DNA from: Torymus aiolomorphi | Taxonomy: Eukaryota > Arthropoda > Insecta > Hymenoptera > Torymidae | NCBI GenBank assembly: GCA_036365515.1 | Contig: CM070873.1 | Span: forward strand, 48,108,011 to 48,172,010 | Direction of reading: 5' to 3' | DNA length: 64,000 nt | In this document: piece after piece, positions 44,967 to 56,171 of the stretch | How the letters are laid out: each line of letters opens with the position of its first letter | Position numbering within the stretch: the first letter of the stretch is position 1 | Program-made: the position numbers and the translations under genes | The notes under the pieces: model-generated | Databases searched by the model: none | Seen by the model: only the letters and a program-made list of their open reading frames with translations | Told to the model about the DNA's origin: nothing

Positions 44967-45013
44967 TTAGTTTTCTGCAATTATATACTTTTTTAGTTCC
45001 CTGATCTCTTCAC
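44967..45013 (-). CDS. Possible short 3'-terminal coding exon
   Basis: On the minus strand TTTGTTTCAG (a good acceptor) precedes 47 bases that read EEIRELKKYIIAEN and then stop. AATAAA repeats follow about 45-60 bases downstream (44908-44925), consistent with a terminal exon plus poly(A) signal. The upstream exons would lie to the right, toward or inside the compound element. The gene is not identified. Confidence 0.3.
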
Positions 45014-45646
45014 CTGAAACAAATATATCATGTAATATATGCTTGTAAGAATTATAGTAAAAAATTATTTTGCATGCAAAACTTGTGCAACAATTTAAAA
45101 AAATTAAACCTTTACATTGGTTAGAACGATAGTGGTCACTACTACACCTCTGTAGTAGAAGAAACTCAAATAAATCAGATATATGTCTATTAAGCTAGCA
45201 CCACCACTAACGACCGCAACTATGAAAACTATACCATAATTTGTTGCTAATTTGTTGCTAATTTGTTATGCTAAGCCCAAATTTTTTGCTCGAACCGTTT
45301 CCGAGATATCCTGGCGGTGCTGCTATATTATGACTTAAGCTAGTACCGCCACAACTTTAACTTTTGAATGACAAAACATTTTTTGACGGGACAGGTGGCA
45401 TAAGTTTGTTGCTAATTTGTTGCTTCAAGATAGGCTAGATCCCGAATCTCGAAGAACAAAATGGCGCCTATTGCCGGAACATGGTCATACTCCGGATTAC
45501 GTAATTTTATTAAATCATGAATAATTAAACAAACAACTAACGGATATTTTGTTGCTAATTTGTTGCTAATTTTTTACGCTAAGCCCAAATTTTTTGCTCG
45601 AACCGTTTCCGAGATATCCTGGCGGTGCTGCTATATTATGACTTAA

Positions 45647-48600
45647 GGGGACAAGCCATGGTTAGGGGGTCGAAAAATCGATTTTTTTTTTATGTACTAT
45701 TTTGATAGCAAATTTTCCGCTGAATACTATGCTTCCAACCGCTTTTCCAAATTCGATTTCGTTTAGAAAATACAGCTAAGACCGTGAAGTCACTTTTTTG
45801 CATATTTAGTGATTTTTCTTAAATTATCCATTTTAGATATACTATTGTTAATCTTATATTATTTTATGCTTCATAGCATACAATACTGAATTTAGAACGT
45901 AAATGTACATTGACATAGTAGGCAAACTTAACTCGAGGTATAAACCTCGTGTATTTTACTTTTACTCTACTTATACAAAAGTATAATACGTACAATACAT
46001 ATAGATGGTTTTAAATCTCATCTGTTTACGTTCTGTCAGCGCCATAGTCGTTGGGATTTAAACTAAAAGTGTTTTGAATATAATTGAATCTGCATTTTTC
46101 AATGCAATTTATTCAGTATTGACAAAAAATTTTTTTGTAAATAAAGTGCTGTGTAGAACTCTTTTAACTGAGAGTGTAGAAGACAGCTATTTTAGGTTAA
46201 CTGCACTGTGCAAAGTGTTGTTAATATTTTTAATTTAGTGAGTTCAGTGAGTGACTTTTATTTGTGTTTTTTAATAACTAACATTATAGAGGATTAGATA
46301 TTAGCCACTATGGATTCTGACAAGAGAAATAGAACATCAGGAGCTCCAGGAAAGAAGAGAAAATTTGGAAGAAAAAAAAAAAAACATAAAGGATTTAACA
46401 AAAATTCAGAGAATGTTCAACAAAAAATCACGAACAAAAGGAAAAGAAGTACAACTTCAGGGAAAATAAAAGATATATCTGTAGAAGCGTCACAAACAAG
46501 AAACAGAATAATAGATATAAACATTCTGTTCTTACAGCTGGAGAAATTTCTTGTATGTGCAACATGTAAAGGACAAGTTAAAATTATAGAAGAAGATATT
46601 CGAGGACTTGGCTCCAAATTTAACATTATGTGCAAAAATTGTTCAGAGAGAAGAATTATAAGCACGAGCAAGCAAGTTGGAGCTCAAAGCAATGCTTATG
46701 AAACCAACAGACGCAGTCTTCAAGGAATTTCAAGTTTGATTGGCTTGCGTTCTCAACAAGTTCTTGACATATTTATCAAGAACAGTTTTTGTAAAGCATG
46801 TTTAAAGTGGGAAAATAGAAAAGGCACAGAAGAATATGAAGACTGGTTCAGTGATCATCAAGATAAATGTGCAGCAAACCATGAAGGAAGTGCTGGAAAG
46901 ATGGAAGTCGATGGAGTTGTGGAAATGTTTAGAAGATCTCAAGAAAAGTATAATGTAAAATACCATCATTACATTGGAGATGGAGATTCGAAAGTGTACA
47001 GTGCTTTGTGCCAGGCCAAACCGTATGGAGATGAAGTTAAAGTTGAGAAGAAGGAGTGTGTGGGACACGTCCAGAAACGAATGGGAACCAGACTCAGGAA
47101 TTTAAAGAAAAATTTTGGAAAAAAGTTATTAGACGATGGAAAAACCATTGGAAGCCAAGAACGATTAACAGCAAAAGTAATTGATCAGCTCACCACATAT
47201 TATGGTAATGCCATCAGAAACAACACGGACTCTGTAGAAAAAATGCTGAATGCTATATGGGCTACGTACTACCACAAGATTTCCACGGACCAGAATCCTC
47301 AACATCATTTATGCCCACCAGGACAGAGCAGTTGGTGCAAGTGGCAAAAAGCGAAGGCTCAAAAAAAACTAAAAGATTTTCATCATAAAGACAGTATTCC
47401 TGCAGTGATTATGGAGCAGTTGAAACCAATTTACAAAGATCTCTCTGAACAGGAGCTGCTTCACAGATGTTTAGGCGGTTACATCCAAAATAGTAATGAG
47501 AGTTTTAATAATTCAGTTTGGAAGATTGTAACCAAGACCTCCTTCAGTGGTGTACATGTGCTCACAGCAGGTGCTTGTATTGCTGTCACTTGCTTCAACG
47601 ATGGAAGAGTTGGTTTTCTGAATATTATGGAAGCCTTTGATGTGAAACCTGGAGTAGCTGCAATTGAGTGGGCACAGAAAAGCAATGACATCAGATTATT
47701 TCATGCTGAGAGGAATGCCGAAGAAAACACTTTAGAAAATAGGAGAAAACGAAGGAGACTGCAATTGAATTTACCTGAAGAGTCATATGCACCAGGTTCT
47801 TACTAGAGTAGGTAAAAAGTTATTTTTATGCGATAATAGCTAATATAATATTTATTAATTTTTTTCTTTTTACAGGTGTGTTATTGGCTCTCATAAAAGG
47901 ATTAATTTATTTTGAGTTTATTTTTACTGTCAATAACATTTATGACTAACAATGTTTTCAGCCTAGTACGAAAAAAAAAATAAGTACAACATTTATGTAT
48001 TAATCTAAAAAATTAAAAAATATTGTTGAATTAATGAAATTCTTTTTTATAGGTTTATTCAACAGTTAAAATGATTTAGCCGGGACTACTTTCATCTAAT
48101 TGGCATCTGTTTCATTTTTCCACTAAAGTATATCATACAGAATGAAAAAAAAATTTTTGGTAAGTAGTTTTGAAACTTATATAAAGTTATAGAAAACCAA
48201 AACTTTGAATTGAATTTCTGAATAACTTGTTTTTTGTATTTACAGGGACTTTGCCGCAGGATTTCTTTTAAATAAAGCAAGCTAGAAGTTTGGAAATTTA
48301 GGAGTATCTTTAAAATTGTGTTGGTTATAGAAAATGTGAGGTACTTTTTTGAAAAAGGCTTTAGAAAAAAATTATAAAATAAAATTACAAAAAATATTGA
48401 AATTTTAATAAAAAAAACATAAAAAAATTAGATTTTTCATTAAAAAACAATTTTAAAAATTTTTAAAAAAAAAAGTAGCTCACATTTTCTATAACTGGTA
48501 TAACTACAAAGGTACTCCTAAGTAACCAGACCCCTGCCTTGCTTTGTTCAAAAAATTTCCTGCGGCAATGACATGCCAGTTTCTAATTCAGAAGGATTTC

Positions 48601-48780
48601 TTAATCTAATGGACTGCAAGACCAAAATCTTAAACACCTGGATGATGTAGTCTTAAATTATAGGTAATTGTATAACTTAATAATAGAAAAAAGTTTGAAC
48701 TCTTAAAATTATATATTGGCTTTGTTATTAAAGAATTAATACAATAGCTTTTTTTTCAGGTTCAACCATGGCTTGTCCCC
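45647..48780 (+). mobile_element. Kolobok-like DNA transposon, TTAA target duplication
   Basis: The terminal inverted repeats start GGGGACAAGCCATGGTT (left) and their complement ends the element. It is flanked by TTAA at 45643-45646 and 48781-48784. Removing 3,134 bases plus one TTAA restores the module sequence ATGACTTAAGCTAGTACC, seen intact at about 45330. It contains one transposase gene with a possible 5' leader (from about 46150) and several GT-AG introns in the 3' part (acceptors near 47877, 48050 and 48244). Kolobok elements are known for TTAA duplications; the superfamily call rests on that plus remembered transposase similarity. Confidence 0.85.
46310..47806 (+). CDS. Kolobok/Mutator-like transposase, open but apparently missing the first catalytic block
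   Basis: A 498-residue ORF with ATG at 46310 and stop at 47804-47806. It has a Lys-rich nuclear-localisation-like N terminus (residues 14-27) and a four-Cys zinc module (C83, C86, C108, C111). A second Cys group follows (FCKAC, residues 160-164). GDGDSKV (residues 223-229) provides a catalytic Asp, HVQKRMGTRLR follows, and QNSNESF (Glu397) is the likely catalytic Glu. From memory, related arthropod proteins have an extra segment of about 80 residues with a DG-W motif (first Asp) between the NRRS motif and the VLD motif. Here these two motifs lie only about 15 residues apart (residues 133-153), suggesting an in-frame internal deletion. It would then bind but not cut DNA. Confidence 0.75.
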   Translation: MDSDKRNRTSGAPGKKRKFGRKKKKHKGFNKNSENVQQKITNKRKRSTTSGKIKDISVEASQTRNRIIDINILFLQLEKFLVCATCKGQVKIIEEDIRGLGSKFNIMCKNCSERRIISTSKQVGAQSNAYETNRRSLQGISSLIGLRSQQVLDIFIKNSFCKACLKWENRKGTEEYEDWFSDHQDKCAANHEGSAGKMEVDGVVEMFRRSQEKYNVKYHHYIGDGDSKVYSALCQAKPYGDEVKVEKKECVGHVQKRMGTRLRNLKKNFGKKLLDDGKTIGSQERLTAKVIDQLTTYYGNAIRNNTDSVEKMLNAIWATYYHKISTDQNPQHHLCPPGQSSWCKWQKAKAQKKLKDFHHKDSIPAVIMEQLKPIYKDLSEQELLHRCLGGYIQNSNESFNNSVWKIVTKTSFSGVHVLTAGACIAVTCFNDGRVGFLNIMEAFDVKPGVAAIEWAQKSNDIRLFHAERNAEENTLENRRKRRRLQLNLPEESYAPGSY

Positions 48781-49072
48781 TTAAGCTAGTACCGCCACAG
48801 CAGTAACTTTTTAACGACGAAACATTTTTAGACGGGACAGGTGGCATAATTTGTTGCTAATTTGTTGCTTCAAGATAGGCTAGGTTCCGAATCTCGAAAA
48901 ACAAAATGGCGTCTATTGCCGCAATATGGTCATACTCAGCATTACGTAATTTTCTTAAATCACGAATAATTCAAACAAACAACTATCGGATATTTTGTTG
49001 CTAATTTGTTGCTAATTTTTTACGCTAAGCCCAAATTTGTTTCTCAAGCCATTTTCCGGATATCGTGGCCGT

Positions 49073-50527
49073 CAGCGCCGGTCTTAGGGCGGGGCGAGAG
49101 GGGCAGTCGCGCCAGGCCCCGCGCTGATAGGGGCCCCACGATGCAGGCTCGGAGTGGCCATCGGGAATTCGGGAGAGCTCCCGATGGGCCGCGTGGCCTT
49201 AGGGCAATAGGGCCGCGTGGCCAAGGCTACGCTACGCTCGTTTGGGCAGTGAACTCACCCGCGGGAATAATCTGCGACTTTAGTCCCTTCTTACATAATG
49301 TACTATTATTCCCATCTCTACTATAATGGCCCTTTTATAGTCTGAAAAACGGCGCAAAAGTGGCATCTGATTCCCTCTATAAAGTACTTTATTCCCGCAT
49401 ATGAGAGAATAATGTAACATAATAGTCTAATTTTTTACTTTTATGATGAATTGGGTTAAAACTAACAAAATTATATAACACATTAATACAAAATAACTTT
49501 TTAATCTATGAAATGGTCACAGTGGATGTGGCCGTTACGAAAAAACACATCTCGCTTCGCTACGCTCGCTTGGGCAGTGAACTCATCTGCGGGAATAATC
49601 TGCTAGTTGAGCCCCTCGTTACATAATGTATTATTAAACCCAAGTAGCCGGAGGACGAGAGTTCCACGCATATTACGAAGTTACGTAGATGTGCGACGTA
49701 AGCAAGACTTTTATTTCCAAAATTCTTAACTTCTATATCTTGACTCCCTTATATGCGTGGACCCCGCGTCCCCCGGCTGCTTGGGTTTACACATTAATGA
49801 AATAATCGTTTTGCTTATTGTTTCATGTCATCATGACTCATTCATATTCGTGGACCTCGCGTCCCCCGACTACTTGGGTTTAAAAATTATTTAAATAATC
49901 GTCTTGCTTACGTCTCACGTCTACGTAACTTCGTTATATGCTTAGAACTCGCATCCCCCGGATAATTGGGTTAAAAAATTATTTAAATAATAGTCTTGCT
50001 TATTAATGCATGTCTACGTAATTCCCTAATATGCATGGACCTCGTATCCCCCGCCTACATGGGTTTAAAAATTGCTTAAATAATTGTCTTGCTTATTGTT
50101 GCCCATCTACGTAATTCCCTAATATGCGTGGACCTCGCGTCCCCCAGCTACTTGGGTTTAAAAATTATTTAAATAATCGTTTTGCTTATTATTTTGTGTC
50201 TTCATGACTCCTTCATATTCGTGGACCTAGCTCGCGTCCCCTGGCTACTTGGGTTTAAAAATTATTCAAATAATCGTCTCGCTTACGTCGCACGTCTATA
50301 CGTAACTTCGTTATATGCTTGGAACTCGCGTTCCCCGCCTATTTGGGTTTAAAAATTATTTAAATCGTTTTTATGTATACATCGACTCCCTTGGCTACAT
50401 TTGTATTTTTTTGACCATATTTGTATTTTTTCAAGCAATTACGAATTTCGTTAGAAAAATCCTCCCCTTAAGTAGGCCCCGCAATAAATATTTGCCCTAG
50501 GTCTCACAATACGTAAGATCGGCGCTG
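49073..50527. mobile_element. hAT-type non-autonomous element with internal tandem repeats
   Basis: The terminal inverted repeats start CAGCGCCGGTCTTA (left) and CAGCGCCGATCTTA (complement of right). It is flanked by a perfect 8-base duplication GTGGCCGT (49065-49072 and 50528-50535). An 8-base duplication and CAG termini fit the hAT superfamily. The interior (49640-50380) has about seven units of 95-120 bases with CCCCCGGCTACTTGGGTTTA and AAAATTATTTAAATAATCGT; the first unit is inverted. There is no transposase. It sits in the left arm of the compound foldback element. Confidence 0.88.
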
Positions 50528-50739
50528 GTGGCCGTACTACTTTAAAACTTGAGCTAGCACCTCCGGAGCTGTAACTTTTAAACGAAGAAATATTTTTTGA
50601 AGAGAGAGGTAGCATAATTTGTTGCTAATTTGTTGCTTCAAAATAGTTTAGGTCCCGAATCTCGAAAATCAAAATGGCGCCTGTTGGTGGAACATGGTTA
50701 TTCTCCGGATTGCGTAATTTTCTTAAATTGCAAATGGTG

Positions 50740-50960
50740 TTGTAAAATGTCTGGACATTTTAGAAATGGTAATATGACGTTAAGTATGACGGACATGTAT
50801 CGGACATGTGATCGATAACCAAATCTCAATGGTTAAATTACCGACACAAAAAAAATGAGAACATGTCGTGACCGTCACACAAAAAATGGACACCCCTTCC
50901 ACTATATAGTGGCAAAATGTCCGTCATAAAATCTTTGGACAAGTGACCATAGCAAAAAAA
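50740..50960. other. Extra sequence in the left arm without a partner in the right arm
   Basis: About 220 bases rich in TGTC-GGACA-type short inverted motifs (ATGTCTGGACATTTT, GGACATGTATCGGACATGT) interrupt the foldback module. They may be another small insertion. Termini were not resolved. Confidence 0.35.
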
Positions 50961-51639
50961 TCATACAAATTTTATGAGCTTTTGTCGCTAATTTATCGCT
51001 CATTTTTCCCGCAAAGCCCGATTTTGTTGCTTTAGCCGTAATCGAGATACATTAGTTTAAGGTAGTTGGGTACCCGTGTTCGGAAGCGAAAGTCGAATCT
51101 AAGCGTAAGAGAGAGCCGAATCTCTTGCCTGCCACGCGTGTTTCGTTGTAAGCTGGGCGAGACGAGAACTTTTTAGCGGCTAGTATAACCTAACCCCGCA
51201 TTCTCTCTGTTTCTCTCGCTTACGCGTGTCCTCTCTCTTGCACTCGCAGCGTGCGGTCGTCTACCAACTAAAAGAATGCTACTTTGAATTACAATAATTC
51301 GAAAATAGTGTCCAAATATCTCCCATAGTAACATATACCTTTTTAAAAAACATCCCCAGAGATTCTTTCTTTAGTCGATGAAAATGTAATCCATGTTTAT
51401 TAATCAGGTACGCGCACTATAGAGGGCCGCAATATGAACCATACCTTATTTTATTGCTAATTTGTTGCTAATTTGTTACGCTATTCTCGAATTTGTTGCT
51501 CCAGTCGTTGCGTCGAGAAATCCAGGCGGTGCTAACTTAAGACACTCAGCACAGCCACAGCTGTATCTTTTGATCGAATAAAGATATATTAATCATTAAA
51601 TCGCGATAATTTATTGCTAATTTGTTGCTTTGAGATTGG

Positions 51640-52480
51640 GTTGGACTCAAAATCAATAGTCCAACGGGAACGTAAGAAATCGACTTTCGGGCGCTCTAAA
51701 CTGTGTTTTATTTAGTAAAACGGTAAGTAGCAAATTCAAAACTGTGGCAACCGTTGAGGCTAATATGTTGCTAAATTATAACTGCCGCTAAATTATAATT
51801 TGTTGGTTCAAGATAGGCAAGGTTTGGAATCCAAAAATCGATCGAAAACGCAAGAAAACGTGGTTTGGGCGCTGTAAATGGTATATTTTTTCGTAAAACG
51901 GTAAGCAACAAATTCATAGCTGGGCAGAATGTTGTCTTTGACATGTTGCTAAGTTGTTACAGTATTCCTGTATTTGTTGCTACAAAACAGGGTAGATGCC
52001 GGAGTCGAAGGTCGATCGAAAACGCAAAGAAAACCTGTTTTAGACGCCGTAAATTGGTTTTATTTAGTAAATCGGTGAGCAACAAATTCAAAACTGTGCA
52101 AAATTATGTGTTTGGTATGCTGCTAAGTTGTTACGCTTTTTCCGAATTTGTTGCTTCAAGATAGGCTAGATCCCGGAGTCGAAAGTCGATCGAAAACGCA
52201 AAGAAACGTGTTTTGGTCGCTTTAATGGGGTTTATTTAGTAAATAGGTGAGCATCAAATTTATAAGTGTGCGGATTGTTGTTATTAATATGTTTCTAATT
52301 TTTAAGTGTATTCCCGAATTTGTTGCTACAAAGCAGACTAGATCCCGGAGTCGAAGGTCGATGGAAAATACAAAAAGAAACCTGTTTTGGACGCCGTAAT
52401 AGGTTTTATTTAGTAAATCGGTGAGAAAAAAATGTATAAATGATCGGAATATTGTTATTGGGAGCAATGATTTTGTTAAC
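51640..52480. repeat. Five tandem units of about 173 bases at the centre of the compound element
   Basis: GATCGAAAACGCAA or close variants occur near 51665, 51839, 52014, 52188 and 52360, each followed by a TTTTATTTAGTAAA-CGGT segment and an ACAAATTC-type segment. Confidence 0.8.
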
Positions 52481-54435
52481 ATGTTCAAAGCAACAAATTA
52501 ATTAGCAATAAATTATCCCGCTTTGATGATTGAAATATCTTTATTCGATGAAAAGATACAGCTGTGGCTGTGCTGAGTTAAGTCTTAAGTTAGCACCGCC
52601 TGGATTTCTCGACGCAATGGCTGGAGCAACAAATCCGAGAATAGCGTAAAAAATTAGCAACAAATTAGCAATAAATTAAGGTATGGTTCATATTGCGGCA
52701 CTCTATCGTGCCCGTACCTGATTAATGAACATGAATTACATTTTCATCGACTAAAGAAAAAATCTCTGGGGAATGCTTTTAAAAAGGTATATGTTACTAA
52801 GGGAGATATTTGGAGACTGTTTTCGAATTATTGTAATTCAAAGTAGCATTCTTTTAGTTGGTAGACGTCCGCACACTGCGAGTGTAAGATAGACGACACG
52901 CGTAAGCGAGAGAAACAGCGAGAATGAGGGGTTAGGTTATACTGACTGCTAAAAGTTCTCGTCTCGCTCAGCGTACAACAAAACACGCGTGGGAGGCAAG
53001 AGATTCAACTCTCTCTTGCGAACAGATTCGACTTTCGCTTCCAAACACGAGTACCCAACTACCTTAAGCTAATGTATCTCGATAACGGCTAAAGCAATAA
53101 AATCGGACTTTGCCGGAAAAATGAGCGATAAATTAGCGACAAAATGTGCAATTATGAATTGATTTTTTATTTTTATCATTTTTGCTTATATGACCGTGAC
53201 CAAAGGTCGTTTTTTTGGGACATTGGATCTACGGCATCTTTGAGCGACAAATTAGCGATAAAATCTGGACCAAAGCCCGTGTCGCTATCGTCACTTATGG
53301 AGAAGATACAACCGTGGCTTTTCCAGCGGCAGAATGGAGCTACAGTTGCGATTTTTTTTTCGAAAACAACTTTAGCAACCTAATCGGGATTTGCGGGAAA
53401 AGTGAACGACAAATTAACGACAAAATGTGCAATTATGAGTTTTTTTTTTTTTTTTTATCATTTTTGCTTATATGCGTGTGGCCCGAGGTCGTTTTTTGGG
53501 ACAGCGGATAACATTTGGGACATGGGATCTACGGCATCTTCGAGCGACAAATTAGCGCCAAAATCAAGGCTAAACTCGGTTTCGCTATCGTCAATTGCTG
53601 AGAAGATACAACGAAATGCCTTTTTCAGCTTAATATTATGCTAGAATAGCCATTGTTTCTCGGAAACGGCGTTACCGATAAAATCTAGGTTTGCGTAACA
53701 AATTAGCGACAAATTAGCGACAAAATAAGGAATTATTTTCAGCCGGCCCTTATGAAGTGGCTCTTCCAGCTTAATAGACATATTTAGTCGTTCAAAAGTT
53801 GTATCTGTGGTCGTGCCAGCTTAATTCTTGAGGTAGCATGGCTTGGATATCACGGAAACGGCTGAAGCAACAAAGTCTGGATTAGCGTTACAAGTTAGCA
53901 ATAAATTAGCAACAAATTAGCAACAAAATATCCCATAATAGTTTTCTGAATTATTCAAGATTTAAAAAAATTACGTAAGTCGGGTGATGGCTGGGTACCG
54001 CCATTAGGCGCTATTTTGATTTTGAAGATTTGGGACCTAGCCTATCTTGAAGCAACAAATTAGCAACAAATGATGCCGCCTGTCCCGTCTAAAAATGTTT
54101 TTTAGTTAAAAAGTTACAGCCTTGGTGGTTCTAGCTTAAGTCTTAAGGTAGCAGCACAGCCAGGATATCTCGGAAACGGCTCGAGCTACAAATTTGGGCT
54201 TAGCGTAAAAAATTAGCAACAAATTAGCAACAAAATACCCGATAGTTGTTTGTTGAATTATTCGTGATTTAAGAAAATTACGTAATGCTGAGTATAACGA
54301 TGTTGCGGCAATAGGCGGGATTTCGTTTTTCGAGACTTGAGACCTAGCATATCTTGAAACAAAAAAGAAATTAGCAACAAATTATGCCACCTGTCCCGTC
54401 AAAAAATGTTTCGTCCTTCAAAAGTTACAGCTGTG

Positions 54436-54470
54436 GCGGTGCTAGCTTAAGTCTTAAGCTAGCACCGCCA
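54436..54470. repeat. Perfect 35-base palindrome at a module joint
   Basis: Two 17-base perfect inverted halves flank a single central T (54453). The left half starts GGCGGTGCTAGCTTAAG and the right half is its exact complement. It joins two modules head to head at TTAA. Confidence 0.95.
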
Positions 54471-54694
54471 GGATATCTCGGAAACGACTGAAGCAACAAA
54501 TACGGGGTTTGCGTAACAAATTAGCAACAAATTAGCAACAAATTATGGTGTAGGTTTCATAGTGGCCGTACTAGTTTAACTGTGTTAGCTTTTAACTGTG
54601 GCAATAAGAGTTTTCTTTCCGTGTGCACCCGCAGAAAACTGTTACTTTTTTGGGAGATATAATTCGTATCTAAAAATCAGGTGTGCCCTAAATA

Positions 54695-55250
54695 CTGACA
54701 TTAGTCTAGGCGCCAAGCGGGTTTCCGTGGCCGGTGGATGTCCACGCCTCCACCAAAGCTTTTCTTATGTATTTTTGTCTGCTCATTCTGAATTTCGAAG
54801 GTGGACAGTCGCCAGACAGTTAGTTTTTTCGTTATTAACAAATTAATTGTTTAAATTGCTGCCAAATCAATATGATTAATTATAACTGAATCCTAACTGT
54901 CTAAAACTGTAGTAAATTGATCTTGATTGCTGCACGTTTGCACTCGAATTCGCGAGTTATTGCTATAAATTTGCAATAATTCGGGTTCTAATCAAAATTT
55001 TTCAATTCTGAAAAAATGAGCATATTTCTAGATCAATTTACTACAGTTTTAGATAGTTAGGATTCAGTTATAATTAATCATATTGATTTGGCAGCAATTT
55101 GAACAATTAAATTGTTAATAACAAAAAACTAACAGTCTGGCGACTGTCCACCTTCGAAATTCAGAATCAGCAGACCAAAATACGTAAGAAAAGCTTTGGT
55201 GGAAGTGTGGACATCCATCGGCCATGGAAACCCACCTGACGCCTAGACTA
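54695..55250. mobile_element. Foldback element with about 225-base arms
   Basis: The left arm (about 54695-54925) and right arm (about 55028-55250) are inverted copies sharing ATTAATTATAACTGAATCCT, CAATATGATTAATTATAACT, GGTGGACAGTCGCCAGAC and AGTCTAGGCG. The spacer is about 105 bases. No coding capacity is seen. Confidence 0.88.
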
Positions 55251-55254
55251 CATC

Positions 55255-56170
55255 TCGAGTCTGTCGCGGGAGCGCAGACATTCAAGTATACCTTCGCCGT
55301 CCCTTCTCCCGTTCTCCGTCGTGTCCGCTAGGTGATGTCCTCGGGAAGTGATAGTTGCGTTGGCTGCCGTCGAGGAGAGTACAATTATATGAAGACGTGT
55401 TGTCTTCTGCAGGAACTCTTCGCATAGAGCAAAACAAAATATATTAATAATGTGTTAAGCAGTGGGGATGAGGAGAGCAGTATCAAACTGCCTGGAACAG
55501 AGGAGTCGACAGATGGAAAGTTGGAGGCTTGTTTCGGCTATACTATATGATAAAGTCCAAATCCAAAGTGAAATACTTACGCGAGTCTGTCACAGGAGCG
55601 CAAACTACATTCAAATATACACCTTCGCCCTTACTTCTCTGTTGTGTTCTCCTATGTGATGTCCTCGGGAAGTGGTAGTTGCGTTGGCTGCCCTCGAGGA
55701 GAGTAGAATGATATGAAGACGTGTTGTCTTCTACAGGAGCTCTTCGCCTAGAGCAAAACAAAATATATTAATAATGTTTTAGGCAGTGGGGATGAGGATA
55801 GCAGTATGAAACTGCCATGAACAGAGGAGTAGACAGATGGAAAGTTGGAGGCTAGATTCGGCTATACTACAGAATAAAGTCCAAATCCGAAGTGAAGTAC
55901 TTAAGCGAGTCTGTCACGAGAGCGCGAACTACATTCAACTACACGTCCGCTCTCCCTTCTCCGTTGTGTTCGCCTACGTGATGTCCTCGGGAAGTGGTAG
56001 TTGCGTCGGCTGCCCTCGAGAAGAGCAGAATTATATGAAGACGTGTTGTCTTCTGCAGGAGCTCTTCGCCTAGGGCAAAACAAAATATATTAATATAGTG
56101 TTAAGCAGTATAGGAATGAGGATAGCAGTATCGACCTGCCAGAAACAGAGGGAGTAGATAGATGGAAACT
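55255..56170. repeat. Nearly three tandem copies of a 327-base repeat
   Basis: GCGAGTCTGTC-type starts occur near 55255, 55582 and 55909. Conserved blocks include GTGATGTCCTCGGGAAGTG, TATGAAGACGTGTTGTCTTC, AACAAAATATATTAATAATG and GATGGAAAGTTGGAGGCT. The last copy is cut by the next array. Confidence 0.92.
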
Positions 56171-56171
56171 T

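Larger units (their letters stand above)
45194..54575. mobile_element. Compound foldback element built from TTAA-joined palindromic modules
   Basis: The left end (45194) and right end (54575) are inverted copies sharing ACCATAATTTGTTGCTAATT, and both abut TTAA (45190-45193, 54576-54579). The arms consist of approximately 300-base modules with GCTAGTACCGCCAC at one end, GGATATCTCGGAAACGG inside, and TTGTTGCTAATTTGTTGC repeats. Module joints are often palindromic around TTAA. The centre (about 51640-52480) holds five tandem 173-base units with GATCGAAAACGCAA. Matching inverted blocks at 51060-51660 and 52490-53090 fix the symmetry. The left arm is enlarged by the Kolobok-like and hAT insertions; without them the element is about 4.8 kb. 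No transposase of its own is seen. Confidence 0.8.
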
